A DNA stretch of 17,119 nucleotides from Heteroruminococcus sp964369885 (GCA_964369885.1 CAYJGQ010000042.1:1-17119), one strand, 5' to 3'; positions 1 through 7,302 are shown, counted from the stretch's first letter. Program-made: numbers and translations. Notes: generated by a model not told the origin, from the sequence alone.

Positions 1-6
1 TTATAT

Positions 7-25
7 GCCGTGCTACGCACATGGC
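7..25. repeat. Imperfect hairpin next to the 29-55 palindrome
   Basis: GCC-GTGC at 7-13 pairs with GCAC-AT-GGC at 17-25, with two unpaired bases (21-22) and a TAC loop. It shares its loop triplet and general shape with the neighbouring palindrome, which suggests one composite element. The function is unknown. It could continue left of the window. Confidence 0.4.
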
Positions 26-28
26 GAA

Positions 29-55
29 TTTATATTAGCCTACGGCTAATATAAA
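29..55. repeat. AT-rich perfect palindrome (12-bp stem, TAC loop)
   Basis: Positions 29-40 are the exact reverse complement of 44-55, with the triplet TAC between them (core TATATTAGCC / GGCTAATATA). It lies about 100 bases past the murD stop. No T-run follows on the minus strand, so it is not a convincing intrinsic terminator. A second imperfect hairpin, also with a TAC loop, sits directly beside it at 7-25. The pair may be an intergenic repeat unit; only one copy was noticed in this window. Confidence 0.6.
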
Positions 56-155
56 ATATACACAGCCAAAATCCCGGTTGCACAGCCCCCTTTGTCCTTA
101 TTTAGGCAGGTGTGGGCATCAACCAAGGGGGTGACAGATTGAGATGTGGGTTAAA

Positions 156-1547
156 TTACAGCGACTGTACAAGTTCCTTAAAATGCCTTCCCCTTGCCTC
201 AAAATTGGGGTAGGAGTCAAAGCTTGCACAGGCAGGGGAGAGCGATACTACGTCGCCATCCTGCGATATTTCGGCCGCCAAGGCCACCGCCGAGGGCAGG
301 TCGTCGGCCCGCAGTATGCGCAGAGCGTCGGGATTGTAGTCGGGGTGGGCGGTCACAGCGGTGGAAATTTTATCGGCTGTGGCTCCCATCAAAATGAGGG
401 TTTTTACATGGGATATTACCTCGGGGGCAAGGGGTTCGAAGGGTATTTTTTTGTCATACCCACCTGCAATTACGGTAATTTTGTTTGAAAAACACCTAAG
501 CCCTGCAATTGTGCGGGTGGGACTGGTGGCAATGGAGTCGTTATACCAGCGCACGCCATTTATCTCCCGCACAAACTCAATGCGGTGCTCCACCCCTGCA
601 AAATCTTTGGCCACACGGTGGATGTTTTCGGGCGAAACCTCCCCCCACACGGCCGAAATGGCGGCGAGGTAGTTCTCTACATTGTGTAGGCCGGGTATGC
701 GGATGTCCTCGGCAGGGAAGAGTGGCATTTCCTTTTTGTAATATTTCATCGAAATTTGTCCATTTGTATAATATGCGCCGCAGGCCACCGAGCCATGACG
801 GCTAAAGGTCATCACCTGACCGCGAACCTCGGGGGACATGGCAAGGGTGGTGGCGTTGTCGGCAGAAAGTACAGTGCGTGAAAATGCATTTTGGTGCAGA
901 TAGACATTCTTTTTAGCGGCGATATACTCGGCCATGTCGCCGTGTACATCGAGGTGGTTTGGGGTTACGTTGGTTATAACCGACACGGTGGGAGAGGGGC
1001 GCATAGATAGTAGCTGAAAGCTTGAAAGCTCCACCACGGCACGGTCGTCCGGCATTATGTCGTCTACTATGGGGAGCAAAGCCCTGCCAATGTTTCCACC
1101 AAGATGTACCTTGTATCCCTGAGCCTTTAGCATGGCGGCAATTATGGAGGTGGTGGTGGTTTTGCCATCGCTACCCGTTATGGCGTAGATAGGACAGGGA
1201 CAAAACTCAAAAAACAGCTCCATCTCGCTTGTTACCACACTGCCCAAGGCTCTGGCGGCGGTGAGCTGAGGCAGATTAAAATATACCCCCGGTGCACGAA
1301 TTATCATGGCCTCACAGCCCAGATCATCAAGGTAATCCTCCCCAAGTTTTAAGGCCACACCCAGCGCCTCAAACTCGGCACAAAGTTTCTCCCCAATGCC
1401 GTCACGCCCGCGCCTGTCGCGCAGGGTAAGGGTTATGTCCTCGGCGGCAATACGGCGGATTAACTCTGTATTACTAACCCCAACACCTATAACGGCAATT
1501 CTTTTTCCGCGATAAGTTTTAAGAAAATTTGCAAAACCTGTTTTCAT
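156..1547 (-). CDS. murD: UDP-N-acetylmuramoyl-L-alanine--D-glutamate ligase (MurD)
   Basis: Cytoplasmic ATP-dependent ligase that adds D-glutamate to UDP-MurNAc-L-Ala in peptidoglycan precursor synthesis. The 463-residue length is normal for MurD. Visible motifs are an N-terminal Rossmann-like segment (VIGVGVSNTELI, about 19-30), the ATP loop TGSDGKTTTT (124-133), GGNIG (150-154), ELSSFQ (173-178), NVTPNHLDVH (193-202) with Lys212/213 in the place of the carbamylated lysine, HNVEN (288-292), HRIE (321-324) and the C-terminal SPACASFD (437-444). I chose the ATG at 1547 because AGAAAGGA lies 12 bases upstream and the protein then begins just before the Rossmann strand; the frame stays open to 1604 without a better start. 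It stands apart from other mur/division genes in this window, but Alr, also a wall enzyme, is nearby in the same orientation. Assignment is firm. Confidence 0.96.
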   Translation of the reverse strand: MKTGFANFLKTYRGKRIAVIGVGVSNTELIRRIAAEDITLTLRDRRGRDGIGEKLCAEFEALGVALKLGEDYLDDLGCEAMIIRAPGVYFNLPQLTAARALGSVVTSEMELFFEFCPCPIYAITGSDGKTTTTSIIAAMLKAQGYKVHLGGNIGRALLPIVDDIMPDDRAVVELSSFQLLSMRPSPTVSVITNVTPNHLDVHGDMAEYIAAKKNVYLHQNAFSRTVLSADNATTLAMSPEVRGQVMTFSRHGSVACGAYYTNGQISMKYYKKEMPLFPAEDIRIPGLHNVENYLAAISAVWGEVSPENIHRVAKDFAGVEHRIEFVREINGVRWYNDSIATSPTRTIAGLRCFSNKITVIAGGYDKKIPFEPLAPEVISHVKTLILMGATADKISTAVTAHPDYNPDALRILRADDLPSAVALAAEISQDGDVVSLSPACASFDSYPNFEARGRHFKELVQSL

Positions 1548-1839
1548 AAATGTGACCAGTCCTTTCTGATATATGCACAAAACAAACCCCATAGAAACAG
1601 TCATATTTTATGCCGTGTTTTTCGGTTATCAGTGGGTAGGAGAAAAACATCCCACTGAATTTATATTTTATAGAATTTTTCACCTTTATTCTTTGCAAAA
1701 AAGGTGTGTGTTCCCCTGTTATTATTGGCAAAATTTGCTCGGTCAACACTCTGCGACCTATTTTTACAATAAAAAAATGTATCATAAAAATCCTGCGTCA
1801 GCATATACTGTTTGAGTACCCATAAAGGAGGTGTCCAGA
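1548..1839. other. AT-rich intergenic region upstream of murD and the 50-codon ORF
   Basis: This stretch must hold the murD promoter (minus strand) and that of the plus-strand ORF at 1840. It has an 8-bp inverted repeat, TCAGTGGG at 1629-1636 with CCCACTGA at 1651-1658. An alternative 7-bp pairing overlaps it: GTTTTTC at 1617-1623 with GAAAAAC at 1642-1648. The two stems cannot form together, so they might act as a switch in the murD leader, but this is speculative. A TATACT hexamer at 1804-1809 could be a -10 box for the plus-strand ORF, without a good -35. No protein here is convincing. Confidence 0.4.
1824..1833 (+). promoter_or_regulatory. Near-consensus ribosome binding site of the 50-codon ORF
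   Basis: AAAGGAGGTG is an almost complete match to the anti-Shine-Dalgarno sequence. GGAGG ends 8 bases before GTG 1840, which decides the start in favour of GTG over ATG 1846. It is at least as strong as any other ribosome site I noticed in the window. Confidence 0.7.
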
Positions 1840-1992
1840 GTGCACATGCCGTTTTACAGCTCATCAAACGAAAAGTCATGCACGCCAAGATTGCCCGACA
1901 CATGTGATTGGTTTGAAGCTCCGGGGGATCTTGATGACTTCATATTTTTCGATTACATCGAAAAGCCCACCGAACCACATTGGCAAAAATAG
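1840..1992 (+). CDS. Small acidic protein of unknown function (50 aa)
   Basis: I do not recognise this protein. The reading frame has 50 codons, starts at GTG 1840 and stops at TAG 1990-1992. The case for a real gene is its ribosome site: AAAGGAGGTG at 1824-1833 is close to the full anti-16S complement, with 8 bases between GGAGG and the GTG. The ATG at 1846 is in frame but sits 14 bases away. The product is acidic (10 Asp/Glu against 4 Lys/Arg), has two cysteines (14 and 22), and a C-terminal half rich in aromatic and acidic residues (WFEAPGDLDDF, 24-34, then IFFDYIE, 35-41). There is no signal peptide or clear membrane segment. It lies between divergent murD and convergent alr, alone on its strand. 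It could be a small regulatory or spore-related protein, but nothing in the sequence decides this. Confidence 0.6.
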   Translation: MHMPFYSSSNEKSCTPRLPDTCDWFEAPGDLDDFIFFDYIEKPTEPHWQK

Positions 1993-2010
1993 CAGTGTTA
2001 TTGTTATGCA

Positions 2011-2029
2011 GGGAGGGGGAATCCCTCCC
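2011..2029. terminator. GC-rich hairpin between convergent genes, possible weak terminator
   Basis: GGGAGGG (2011-2017) pairs with CCCTCCC (2023-2029) around the loop GGAAT. It lies 18 bases after the stop of the 50-codon ORF and 22 bases past the alr stop on the other strand, where a shared terminator would be expected. On the plus strand AAAAATCTTTT follows, so the T-run is displaced; on the minus strand there is none. The hairpin is clear but the terminator role is uncertain. Confidence 0.45.
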
Positions 2030-2051
2030 AAAAATCTTTTAAATGGTAAAG

Positions 2052-3197
2052 CTACTGCGACTCTTGGCTGTGGTACACCCGCTCGACCCTTTGCGATACA
2101 CGACAGGCAAGCTCGTAGTTTATACTACCCGAAAGCCCCGAGAGTTCATCAAATGTGATGCTGTTTTGTCCCTGCCTGCCCACAAGGATGGCCATGTCGC
2201 CCAAAGATACATCGGGGATATCGCTGACATCCACCATGAATTGGTCCATGCAAATGCGCCCGATTATGGGGGCGTAACGGCCGCCTATGAGCACCCTGCC
2301 ACGGTTTGAATAGCCACGGTCGTAGCCGTCGGCATAACCGGCCGATAGGGTTGCAATCCTCATGGTGGTGGGGCTTATAAATGTACAGCCATAACCCACC
2401 GCCTGATCGGCCGACAGCTCCTTGACCATGCTTACCGCCACCTGCCACTCCATGACCGGCAAAAGTGGGACTATATCGGCAGATTGCTGCGAAGGGGGAA
2501 GACCGTACAGCGCAATGCCACCACGCACCATATCAAGATGCTTGTCGGGGTGGCGAAGTATACCGCCCGAATTGCAGCAGTGGCGCAGGCCATGGGGTAT
2601 ACCCCTTTGCTTCATTTTATCACAAAAGCCTAAAAAACGTTCAAACTGCCCCGCTGTAAAGCTGTCCCCATCGCCCGATTGGTCCGAAACGGCAAAGTGG
2701 GTAAACACCCCCGTGATGTTTATATGTGGGTTTTGATGAAGCTGCCACAGGCAGTCAAGGGTGGTGGGGTCGTCGGGGCAAAAGCCAAGGCGGCTCATGC
2801 CGGTATCGAGTTTTATGTGAACATCCACCACAACACCCAAAAGCTCGGCCTGATGGGAGAGTTCGGCGGCGTACTCGGGGCTGTAGATGGTTTGGGTTAT
2901 GTCAAAGTTTGCAAGCTCCGAGGCAAAGGTTGGTGGGGTGTAGCCCATTACCAGCATGGGGCTGGTGAGGTTTGCACAGCGGAGCTCTATGGCCTCATCT
3001 ATGTTTGATAGGCCAAACCAGTCGGCCCCTGCATCGGCAAGGGCGGTGGCGCACTGCACAGCCCCGTGGCCGTAACCGTTGGCCTTTACCACCGCCATAA
3101 ATTTGGCGCTGTCGGCCGTTTTTTGGCGCAGAGCCTTATAGTTGTGCACAAGCCTATTAAGATATATATTGGCAAAACAGCGGTTTGTTTTTGGCAT
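2052..3197 (-). CDS. alr: Alanine racemase (Alr)
   Basis: PLP enzyme that interconverts L- and D-alanine in the cytoplasm, supplying D-Ala for peptidoglycan. The length of 381 residues is typical. AVVKANGYGHG carries the PLP lysine (Lys38); DTGMSRLGF (131-139) and the GYADGYDR segment with the probable catalytic Tyr288 follow; RICMDQFMVDVSD (314-326) is the family's substrate-site motif. The ATG at 3197 has AAAGGAGGG eight bases upstream. Only 17 bases separate it from the upstream MFS permease, and the ribosome site fills that gap, so the two genes are probably co-transcribed from a promoter before the permease. A spore-specific alanine racemase role is possible in such organisms but cannot be judged from sequence alone. 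Confidence 0.96.
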   Translation of the reverse strand: MPKTNRCFANIYLNRLVHNYKALRQKTADSAKFMAVVKANGYGHGAVQCATALADAGADWFGLSNIDEAIELRCANLTSPMLVMGYTPPTFASELANFDITQTIYSPEYAAELSHQAELLGVVVDVHIKLDTGMSRLGFCPDDPTTLDCLWQLHQNPHINITGVFTHFAVSDQSGDGDSFTAGQFERFLGFCDKMKQRGIPHGLRHCCNSGGILRHPDKHLDMVRGGIALYGLPPSQQSADIVPLLPVMEWQVAVSMVKELSADQAVGYGCTFISPTTMRIATLSAGYADGYDRGYSNRGRVLIGGRYAPIIGRICMDQFMVDVSDIPDVSLGDMAILVGRQGQNSITFDELSGLSGSINYELACRVSQRVERVYHSQESQ

Positions 3198-3214
3198 GGC
3201 GCCGCCCTCCTTTG

Positions 3215-4438
3215 CTATGCTGTTTGATTATTTGCTATTTTTTGGCGGCGCTCACGCAGTACTGAGGGCCAGAATATTGCAAGGGCTACAAGTCCGCTCA
3301 CGCCAAACATGATGAGGGTGGGGGGAGTACCAAAACGCTCAAACATCACACCGCCTATAAGGTTGCCCAGGGTGTTGCCTATGCCCATGGACAGTGCCGT
3401 GCCCATGGTGGTGGCCGTGGCGTTTAGCTCTTTTGGGGTTATCTCGCTTATATGACGGGTAAAAACCTGCAAATAACAGCCGTAGCCCACAGCCTGGAAT
3501 ATTTGCAGGGCAATTAGCGCCCAAACATTAGGTATTATAAAGGAAAAGGCTCGCACCGACGCGCAGACCATACCTATGGCCATTATGTAGCTCATTGGGG
3601 TGCCACGGCGCGAAACCATCATAGAGCCTACCCACAGTGCCAAGACCTCGAGTCCTGCACCTACCAGCACCGCTGTACCCATATGGCTGTTGTTGCCACC
3701 TGCATACTGCACCACAACATGAAGATATGTGCCGTAGGGCCTAAAGGTGAACTGTAAAAATATCATGGCCAGCATAAACTGCATGTATGGTTTGTTTTTT
3801 AGCAGGGTCAGCATTGCCCCCCACATGCTAAGCCCACCCGAGGATTTGTCCTGCAGAAGTTTTTTGGAGTTACGGCAGGGCACCTCCTCAATAAGCAAAC
3901 AAAGCAGTACCACAATGCCGCTAAGTACAGCATGGGAGATGAATATAACATTTATGCCAAATTCCACCGTGACAAAACCAAGGATAAAGGCGGTTAGGGC
4001 ATAGCCAATGGAGCCGCCTGAGCGGGCAATGGCAAAGTCGATTTCGGGGTGATTTGGTATGGAGGTGACCGCCCAGGCATCTATTGTGCTGTGAAGGGAT
4101 TGGTCGAGCAGGGATATGCCCACAAAGGCGGCCAGCATAACCGGCATGGAGTGGGAAATGGCCGAGGGCAAAAACAGGGTGCCCACCGCCCCAAGGCCTG
4201 CCATCAGCATTATGAGCCTCTTTGCAGGCAAAAAGGTGTCCGAGATATAGCCCATCACAAACTGAACAGCAACCGAACCCAGCGCCATGGCGGTGGTAAG
4301 TATGCCGGCCGTAACGGTGTCGTAGCCGTAGTCGGTAAGGGCGGTTACCACAAATACATAAAGTGAGCAGTAGGAGGCCCAGTAGGCCGCCTCCAGCGCA
4401 AAAAACAGATGGGTGTAATTTAGCTTGATACCCTTCAT
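3215..4438 (-). CDS. MFS transporter, paralogue A (12-TM, MFS_1-like)
   Basis: Integral membrane carrier of the major facilitator superfamily, 407 residues, with about twelve hydrophobic segments and a central charged loop near the middle (EEVPCRNSKKLLQDK). The N-terminal pattern FALEAAYWASYCSLYVF and the loop GYISDTFLPAKR, a variant of the MFS loop 2-3 motif, resemble the MFS_1-like branch that includes LacY-like and nucleoside/H+ symporters. The substrate cannot be read from sequence. AAAGGAG precedes the ATG at 4438 with good spacing. It is a close paralogue of the permease at 4951-6183; both contain LQVFTRHISEITP followed by ELNATATT. It lies directly upstream of alr, so a wall-related or amino-acid-related substrate is one guess. 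Confidence is high for the family and none for the substrate. Confidence 0.88.
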   Translation of the reverse strand: MKGIKLNYTHLFFALEAAYWASYCSLYVFVVTALTDYGYDTVTAGILTTAMALGSVAVQFVMGYISDTFLPAKRLIMLMAGLGAVGTLFLPSAISHSMPVMLAAFVGISLLDQSLHSTIDAWAVTSIPNHPEIDFAIARSGGSIGYALTAFILGFVTVEFGINVIFISHAVLSGIVVLLCLLIEEVPCRNSKKLLQDKSSGGLSMWGAMLTLLKNKPYMQFMLAMIFLQFTFRPYGTYLHVVVQYAGGNNSHMGTAVLVGAGLEVLALWVGSMMVSRRGTPMSYIMAIGMVCASVRAFSFIIPNVWALIALQIFQAVGYGCYLQVFTRHISEITPKELNATATTMGTALSMGIGNTLGNLIGGVMFERFGTPPTLIMFGVSGLVALAIFWPSVLRERRQKIANNQTA

Positions 4439-4526
4439 GGTCTACTCCTTTGAGAACAAAATGGCCGAAACGGTAGGCGAAAAGTAATATACAGTATCAA
4501 CAAGTTGTAGAAAAAAACGCAGAGCA

Positions 4527-4572
4527 TTTGCGCCGTCCAAAACATGGCCGGGGAGATGGATTAATGCGCAAA
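4527..4572 (-). promoter_or_regulatory. Possible attenuator-like structure in the permease A leader
   Basis: In the minus-strand leader, TTTGCGC (complement of 4566-4572) can pair with GCGCAAA (complement of 4527-4533). The second arm overlaps a short CGCA/TGCG stem (4518-4532) that is followed by seven Ts (complement of 4511-4517). The long-range pairing would prevent the T-run hairpin. The short stem has only 4 bp, so this is a weak candidate. Confidence 0.25.
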
Positions 4573-4583
4573 AAATACCACTA

Positions 4584-4616
4584 TTCACTATAACACAAAG
4601 GTGTTACCCGTTGCAA
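4584..4616 (-). promoter_or_regulatory. Promoter of permease A, shared core with permease B
   Basis: Read on the minus strand: TTGCAA (complement of 4611-4616), 18 bases, then TATAGT (complement of 4587-4592). The block at 4584-4601 matches 17 of 18 bases with 6231-6248 in front of the paralogous permease, where the -35/-10 pair is clearer. This predicts a leader of about 140 bases before the ATG at 4438. Confidence 0.55.
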
Positions 4617-4819
4617 TGGAGTTTTATAAAATATCGCTTATAAGACCGCACGATATAACCCATGAAATAGCCCTGAGCGCAGCATGTGTAGCAAAACCGA
4701 GGAAGAGTGCATTTGGGGTGGCTATTTACGACGTTTGGGCAGGTGCAAAACCCACCGCAGTGAAGGGCAGTGCCATGTTAAAAAAATTACTAAAGCAAAT
4801 AGACGGGCCATTTGTCTGA
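4601..4819 (+). CDS. Doubtful small ORF in the gap between the two permeases
   Basis: I do not recognise this product. From GTG 4601 the frame has 72 codons; an inner ATG at 4616 with AAAGGTG 12 bases upstream would give 67. It is basic near the C-terminus (LKKLLKQIDG) and has no signal peptide or membrane segment. Its 5' end coincides with the -35 region of the oppositely directed permease promoter, which argues against it. A second frame from TTG 4812 reads a hydrophobic stretch but then runs through the permease B terminator and is probably chance. It may be a decayed gene or a fortuitous frame. Otherwise the 4439-4905 gap shows only the permease A promoter and leader. Confidence 0.25.
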   Translation: MLPVAMEFYKISLIRPHDITHEIALSAACVAKPRKSAFGVAIYDVWAGAKPTAVKGSAMLKKLLKQIDGPFV

Positions 4820-4905
4820 TAGGCTTTTAAGAAAAATTGGCTTAGTTGCGGCGCAGATTGCTATATATGCTTTAAGGGTAGCTGTACTGCTTTGGATGTT
4901 AGGGC

Positions 4906-4938
4906 AAAAAATCCCCGTAGCAACAGCTACGGGGATTT
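4906..4938 (-). terminator. Intrinsic terminator of permease B
   Basis: A perfect 13-bp stem (4909-4921 with 4926-4938, core ATCCCCGTAGC / GCTACGGGGAT) with a 4-base loop. On the minus strand it is followed by six Ts (complement of 4906-4911). It starts 12 bases after the stop of the permease at 4951, so transcription should end here rather than run into permease A. Confidence 0.93.
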
Positions 4939-4950
4939 GGTTTGTGTGGG

Positions 4951-6183
4951 TTACTTGTATGCTCTGCGGCGCAGGAGATGTTTTATGGCATGGTAGTCCT
5001 TTAGGGCGGCCGGGGAGAAGACCAGTAGGGCGATTAGGCCAACCCCTGCAAATATTAGTATTGTAGCCGTCATGCTAAGGGAGTTAAACAGCACACCGCC
5101 CACCATATTGCCCATCATGGTGCCAAAACCCATGGAGAGCGCCGTGCCTATTGTGGTGGCCGTGGCGTTTAGTTCCTGTGGGGTGATCTCGCTTATATGG
5201 CGGGTGAAGACCTGCAAATAACATCCGGCCGCAAGTGCCTGCAAAAACTGCAGGACTATAAGCACCCATATGTTGGGGATTAAAAACGTGACGGCACGCA
5301 GTATACCGCAAATGATACTAAAGCTCATTATGAAGGACATAGGGGTGCCGCGCACAAGCATACGGGAGCCAAACCAAAGGGTTAACATCTCTATACCCGA
5401 GCCAACGAGAATTGCAATGCCCATGTGGGCACTGGTGCCCCCTGCATGTTGTACCACAAGGTAAAGATATGTGCCGGCCGGACGAAATGTAAACTGCAAA
5501 AGGGTCATGGTGATTATAAACTGCACATAGGGTTTGTTTTTGGCCAGCAGTTTTACCACCTCAAATAGGCTAAGCCCGCCACCCTGGGAGGAGTTTTTGT
5601 TGTATTTTCGGCGGTTTTGGCAGGGGACTTCCTCCACCGTAAGGCAGAGTATTATTACCACCACGCCCAAAGCGGCATGGATGGGAAAGAGTATGTCCAC
5701 CCCAAGCCCCGAGATAACAATGCCCAGCACCGAGGCCGAAAGTGCATAGCCCGCCGAGCCACCCGAGCGCACTATGGCAAAATCAAGCTCACGGTGGCGA
5801 CGCATGGAGGCTATGGCCCAGGCATCAATACTGCTGTGCAGCGAGTAGTTGAGCAGGGATATACCCACTATGGAGGCTATCATGATGATGGGGGAGGAAT
5901 GTATTGCCTGACGCAGGAAAAATGAGCCGATAACGGCCAAAACCGACAGGGTAACAATAACCCTTTTGGCCGGCACAAAGGTGTCGGTGACATATCCCAT
6001 CAAAAATTGCACAAAGATTGAACCCATGGCCATGGCTGTGGTAACAATGCCACACACCACGCTGTCAAACCCATACTCGGTGAGAATGGTAACCACAAAG
6101 GTGTACAGCGAACAATACCAGGCCCAGTAGGCGGCCTCAAGGGCAAAAAAACGAGTATTATAATTTTTAAGAAGACGGCCCAT
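4951..6183 (-). CDS. MFS transporter, paralogue B (12-TM, MFS_1-like)
   Basis: Second major facilitator permease, 410 residues, with the same architecture as its neighbour at 3215-4438. Shared landmarks are FALEAAYWA (13-21), the loop GYVTDTFVPAKR, a central loop EEVPCQNRRKYNK, and LQVFTRHISEITP plus ELNATATT in the C-terminal half. Long stretches are also similar at DNA level, so this is a tandem duplication and not two unrelated members of a large family. GGAGGG lies 8 bases before the ATG at 6183. Unlike paralogue A it has its own terminator immediately downstream and is therefore probably monocistronic. Substrate unknown; the residue differences in the N-terminal helices may reflect different substrates. 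Confidence 0.88.
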   Translation of the reverse strand: MGRLLKNYNTRFFALEAAYWAWYCSLYTFVVTILTEYGFDSVVCGIVTTAMAMGSIFVQFLMGYVTDTFVPAKRVIVTLSVLAVIGSFFLRQAIHSSPIIMIASIVGISLLNYSLHSSIDAWAIASMRRHRELDFAIVRSGGSAGYALSASVLGIVISGLGVDILFPIHAALGVVVIILCLTVEEVPCQNRRKYNKNSSQGGGLSLFEVVKLLAKNKPYVQFIITMTLLQFTFRPAGTYLYLVVQHAGGTSAHMGIAILVGSGIEMLTLWFGSRMLVRGTPMSFIMSFSIICGILRAVTFLIPNIWVLIVLQFLQALAAGCYLQVFTRHISEITPQELNATATTIGTALSMGFGTMMGNMVGGVLFNSLSMTATILIFAGVGLIALLVFSPAALKDYHAIKHLLRRRAYK

Positions 6184-6233
6184 AAAAAGCCCTCCAATTT
6201 ATACAGGGGTTATATGTGAGCTATTATATCTTC

Positions 6234-6262
6234 ACTATATCACAAAGGGGCAGGGGTATCAA
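6234..6262 (-). promoter_or_regulatory. Promoter of permease B
   Basis: Minus strand: TTGATA (complement of 6257-6262), a 17-base spacer, and TATAGT (complement of 6234-6239), the latter preceded by TGA, which gives an extended -10. The predicted start lies about 45 bases before the coding ATG. The spacer and -10 are nearly identical to those before permease A. A TATAAT a little downstream (in the leader) has no matching -35. Confidence 0.75.
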
Positions 6263-6369
6263 CTAAAATTTGCCAAATTGTAACAAAATAAGGCAGGTTT
6301 TTTGGACGGTGGCCATGTGGGACAAAACAAGGTTAAAAGCAGCATACATATAAATGAAAAGCAGATAAC

Positions 6370-6416
6370 AAAAATAACGGATGCTACCTCCGCCTGCGCA
6401 AAATACATCCGTTATT
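6370..6416 (-). terminator. Intrinsic terminator of the trmN6-EamA-rsmI operon
   Basis: An 11-bp stem (AATAACGGATG at 6373-6383 with CATCCGTTATT at 6406-6416) encloses a 22-base loop. On the minus strand Ts follow (complement of 6370-6374). It begins 56 bases after the rsmI stop. The loop is unusually long for a terminator, but stem and T-run are clear. The rest of 6184-6471 holds only the permease B promoter and leader. Confidence 0.8.
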
Positions 6417-6471
6417 GTGTGTTGGCTTGGGGCGCTGTGAGGAGCAAAAAAATAACCACACAACGACCACA

Positions 6472-7302
6472 TTAAATCTCCTGTAGGGCACGGTATAGCT
6501 CGCTTTTTTTGTGGCCGGTGGCCTTTGCTATGCGCCGTGCCGCCTCGCTGGCCGACAGCCCCTCGCCCTGCTGTAAATCCTGCACCATCTCAACAGCCCT
6601 TTGCAGGGGGACTACCTCCTCCTCAAGAGGTGGCGCACCGGCAATAACCAAAACAAATTCCCCACGGGGGTTATTTTGGGTATAGTGTTCCACCGCCTGC
6701 GATAGGGTGGTGCGCAGTACCTCCTCGTGCAGTTTTGTAAGCTCACGACAGATGGATATGGGTCTATCGCCAAAGGCGGCCTGCATATCCTGTAAGGTGG
6801 AGAGAAGTTTGTGAGGAGCCTCGTAAAATATCATGGTTTGAGGGGCGGTTTGCAGCTGGGTTAGATGCTCGCGCCGACCACGTTTGTTGGTGGTGAGAAA
6901 ACCCTCAAAGGAAAAACGCGAGGTGTCAAGCCCCGATATTGCAAGCGCCGCCACAAATGCGGCCGGCCCCGGCACCACCACGGTGGTTATACCGCTTTGG
7001 GCGCACAGTCGCACCAAGTCCTCACCCGGGTCGGACACGGCCGGCATACCTGCATCGGTGCACAGGGCGGCGTTTTCCCCCGAAAGAATGCGCCCCACAA
7101 TAAGCTCACCACGCTGGCGCAGGTTGTGCTCATAGTAGCTTATCATAGGCTTTTTTATGTCAAAATGATTTAACAATTTTTGGGTCACTCGGGTATCCTC
7201 GGCGGCTATAAAGTCAACCTGCCTTAGGGTTTCTATGGCACGGGGGGTCATGTCGCCCAGATTGCCAATTGGGGTTCCCACCACATATAGCACGCCACTC
7301 AT
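6472..7302 (-). CDS. rsmI: 16S rRNA (cytidine1402-2'-O)-methyltransferase RsmI
   Basis: SAM-dependent enzyme of the tetrapyrrole-methylase fold that 2'-O-methylates C1402 in the decoding centre of 16S rRNA. The 276-residue length fits the family. Signature motifs are LYVVGTPIGNLGDMTPRA (5-22), AAEDTR (33-38), SYYEHN (55-60) and TDAGMPAVSDPG (82-93), with a basic C-terminal region (ATGHKKSELY) typical of RsmI. The ATG at 7302 overlaps the EamA stop by 4 bases (ATGA), with GGGGGTG upstream, so translation is probably coupled. It is the last gene of the operon and a terminator follows. The assignment is firm. Confidence 0.96.
   Translation of the reverse strand: MSGVLYVVGTPIGNLGDMTPRAIETLRQVDFIAAEDTRVTQKLLNHFDIKKPMISYYEHNLRQRGELIVGRILSGENAALCTDAGMPAVSDPGEDLVRLCAQSGITTVVVPGPAAFVAALAISGLDTSRFSFEGFLTTNKRGRREHLTQLQTAPQTMIFYEAPHKLLSTLQDMQAAFGDRPISICRELTKLHEEVLRTTLSQAVEHYTQNNPRGEFVLVIAGAPPLEEEVVPLQRAVEMVQDLQQGEGLSASEAARRIAKATGHKKSELYRALQEI

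Noticed and set aside
1148..1177. GSDGKTTTT instead of GTNGKTT in the MurD ATP loop as an anomaly
   Set aside because: To my knowledge Ser-Asp variants of this loop occur in other Clostridia MurD proteins; Gly, Lys and Thr needed for ATP are kept.
1573..1815. An 80-codon plus-strand frame upstream of the small ORF
   Set aside because: AT-rich, aromatic-rich translation without domain pattern; no ribosome site; overlaps the expected murD promoter region.
4812..5066. Plus-strand frame from TTG 4812 with a hydrophobic stretch
   Set aside because: It reads through the permease B terminator and then antisense to permease B; no supporting ribosome site.
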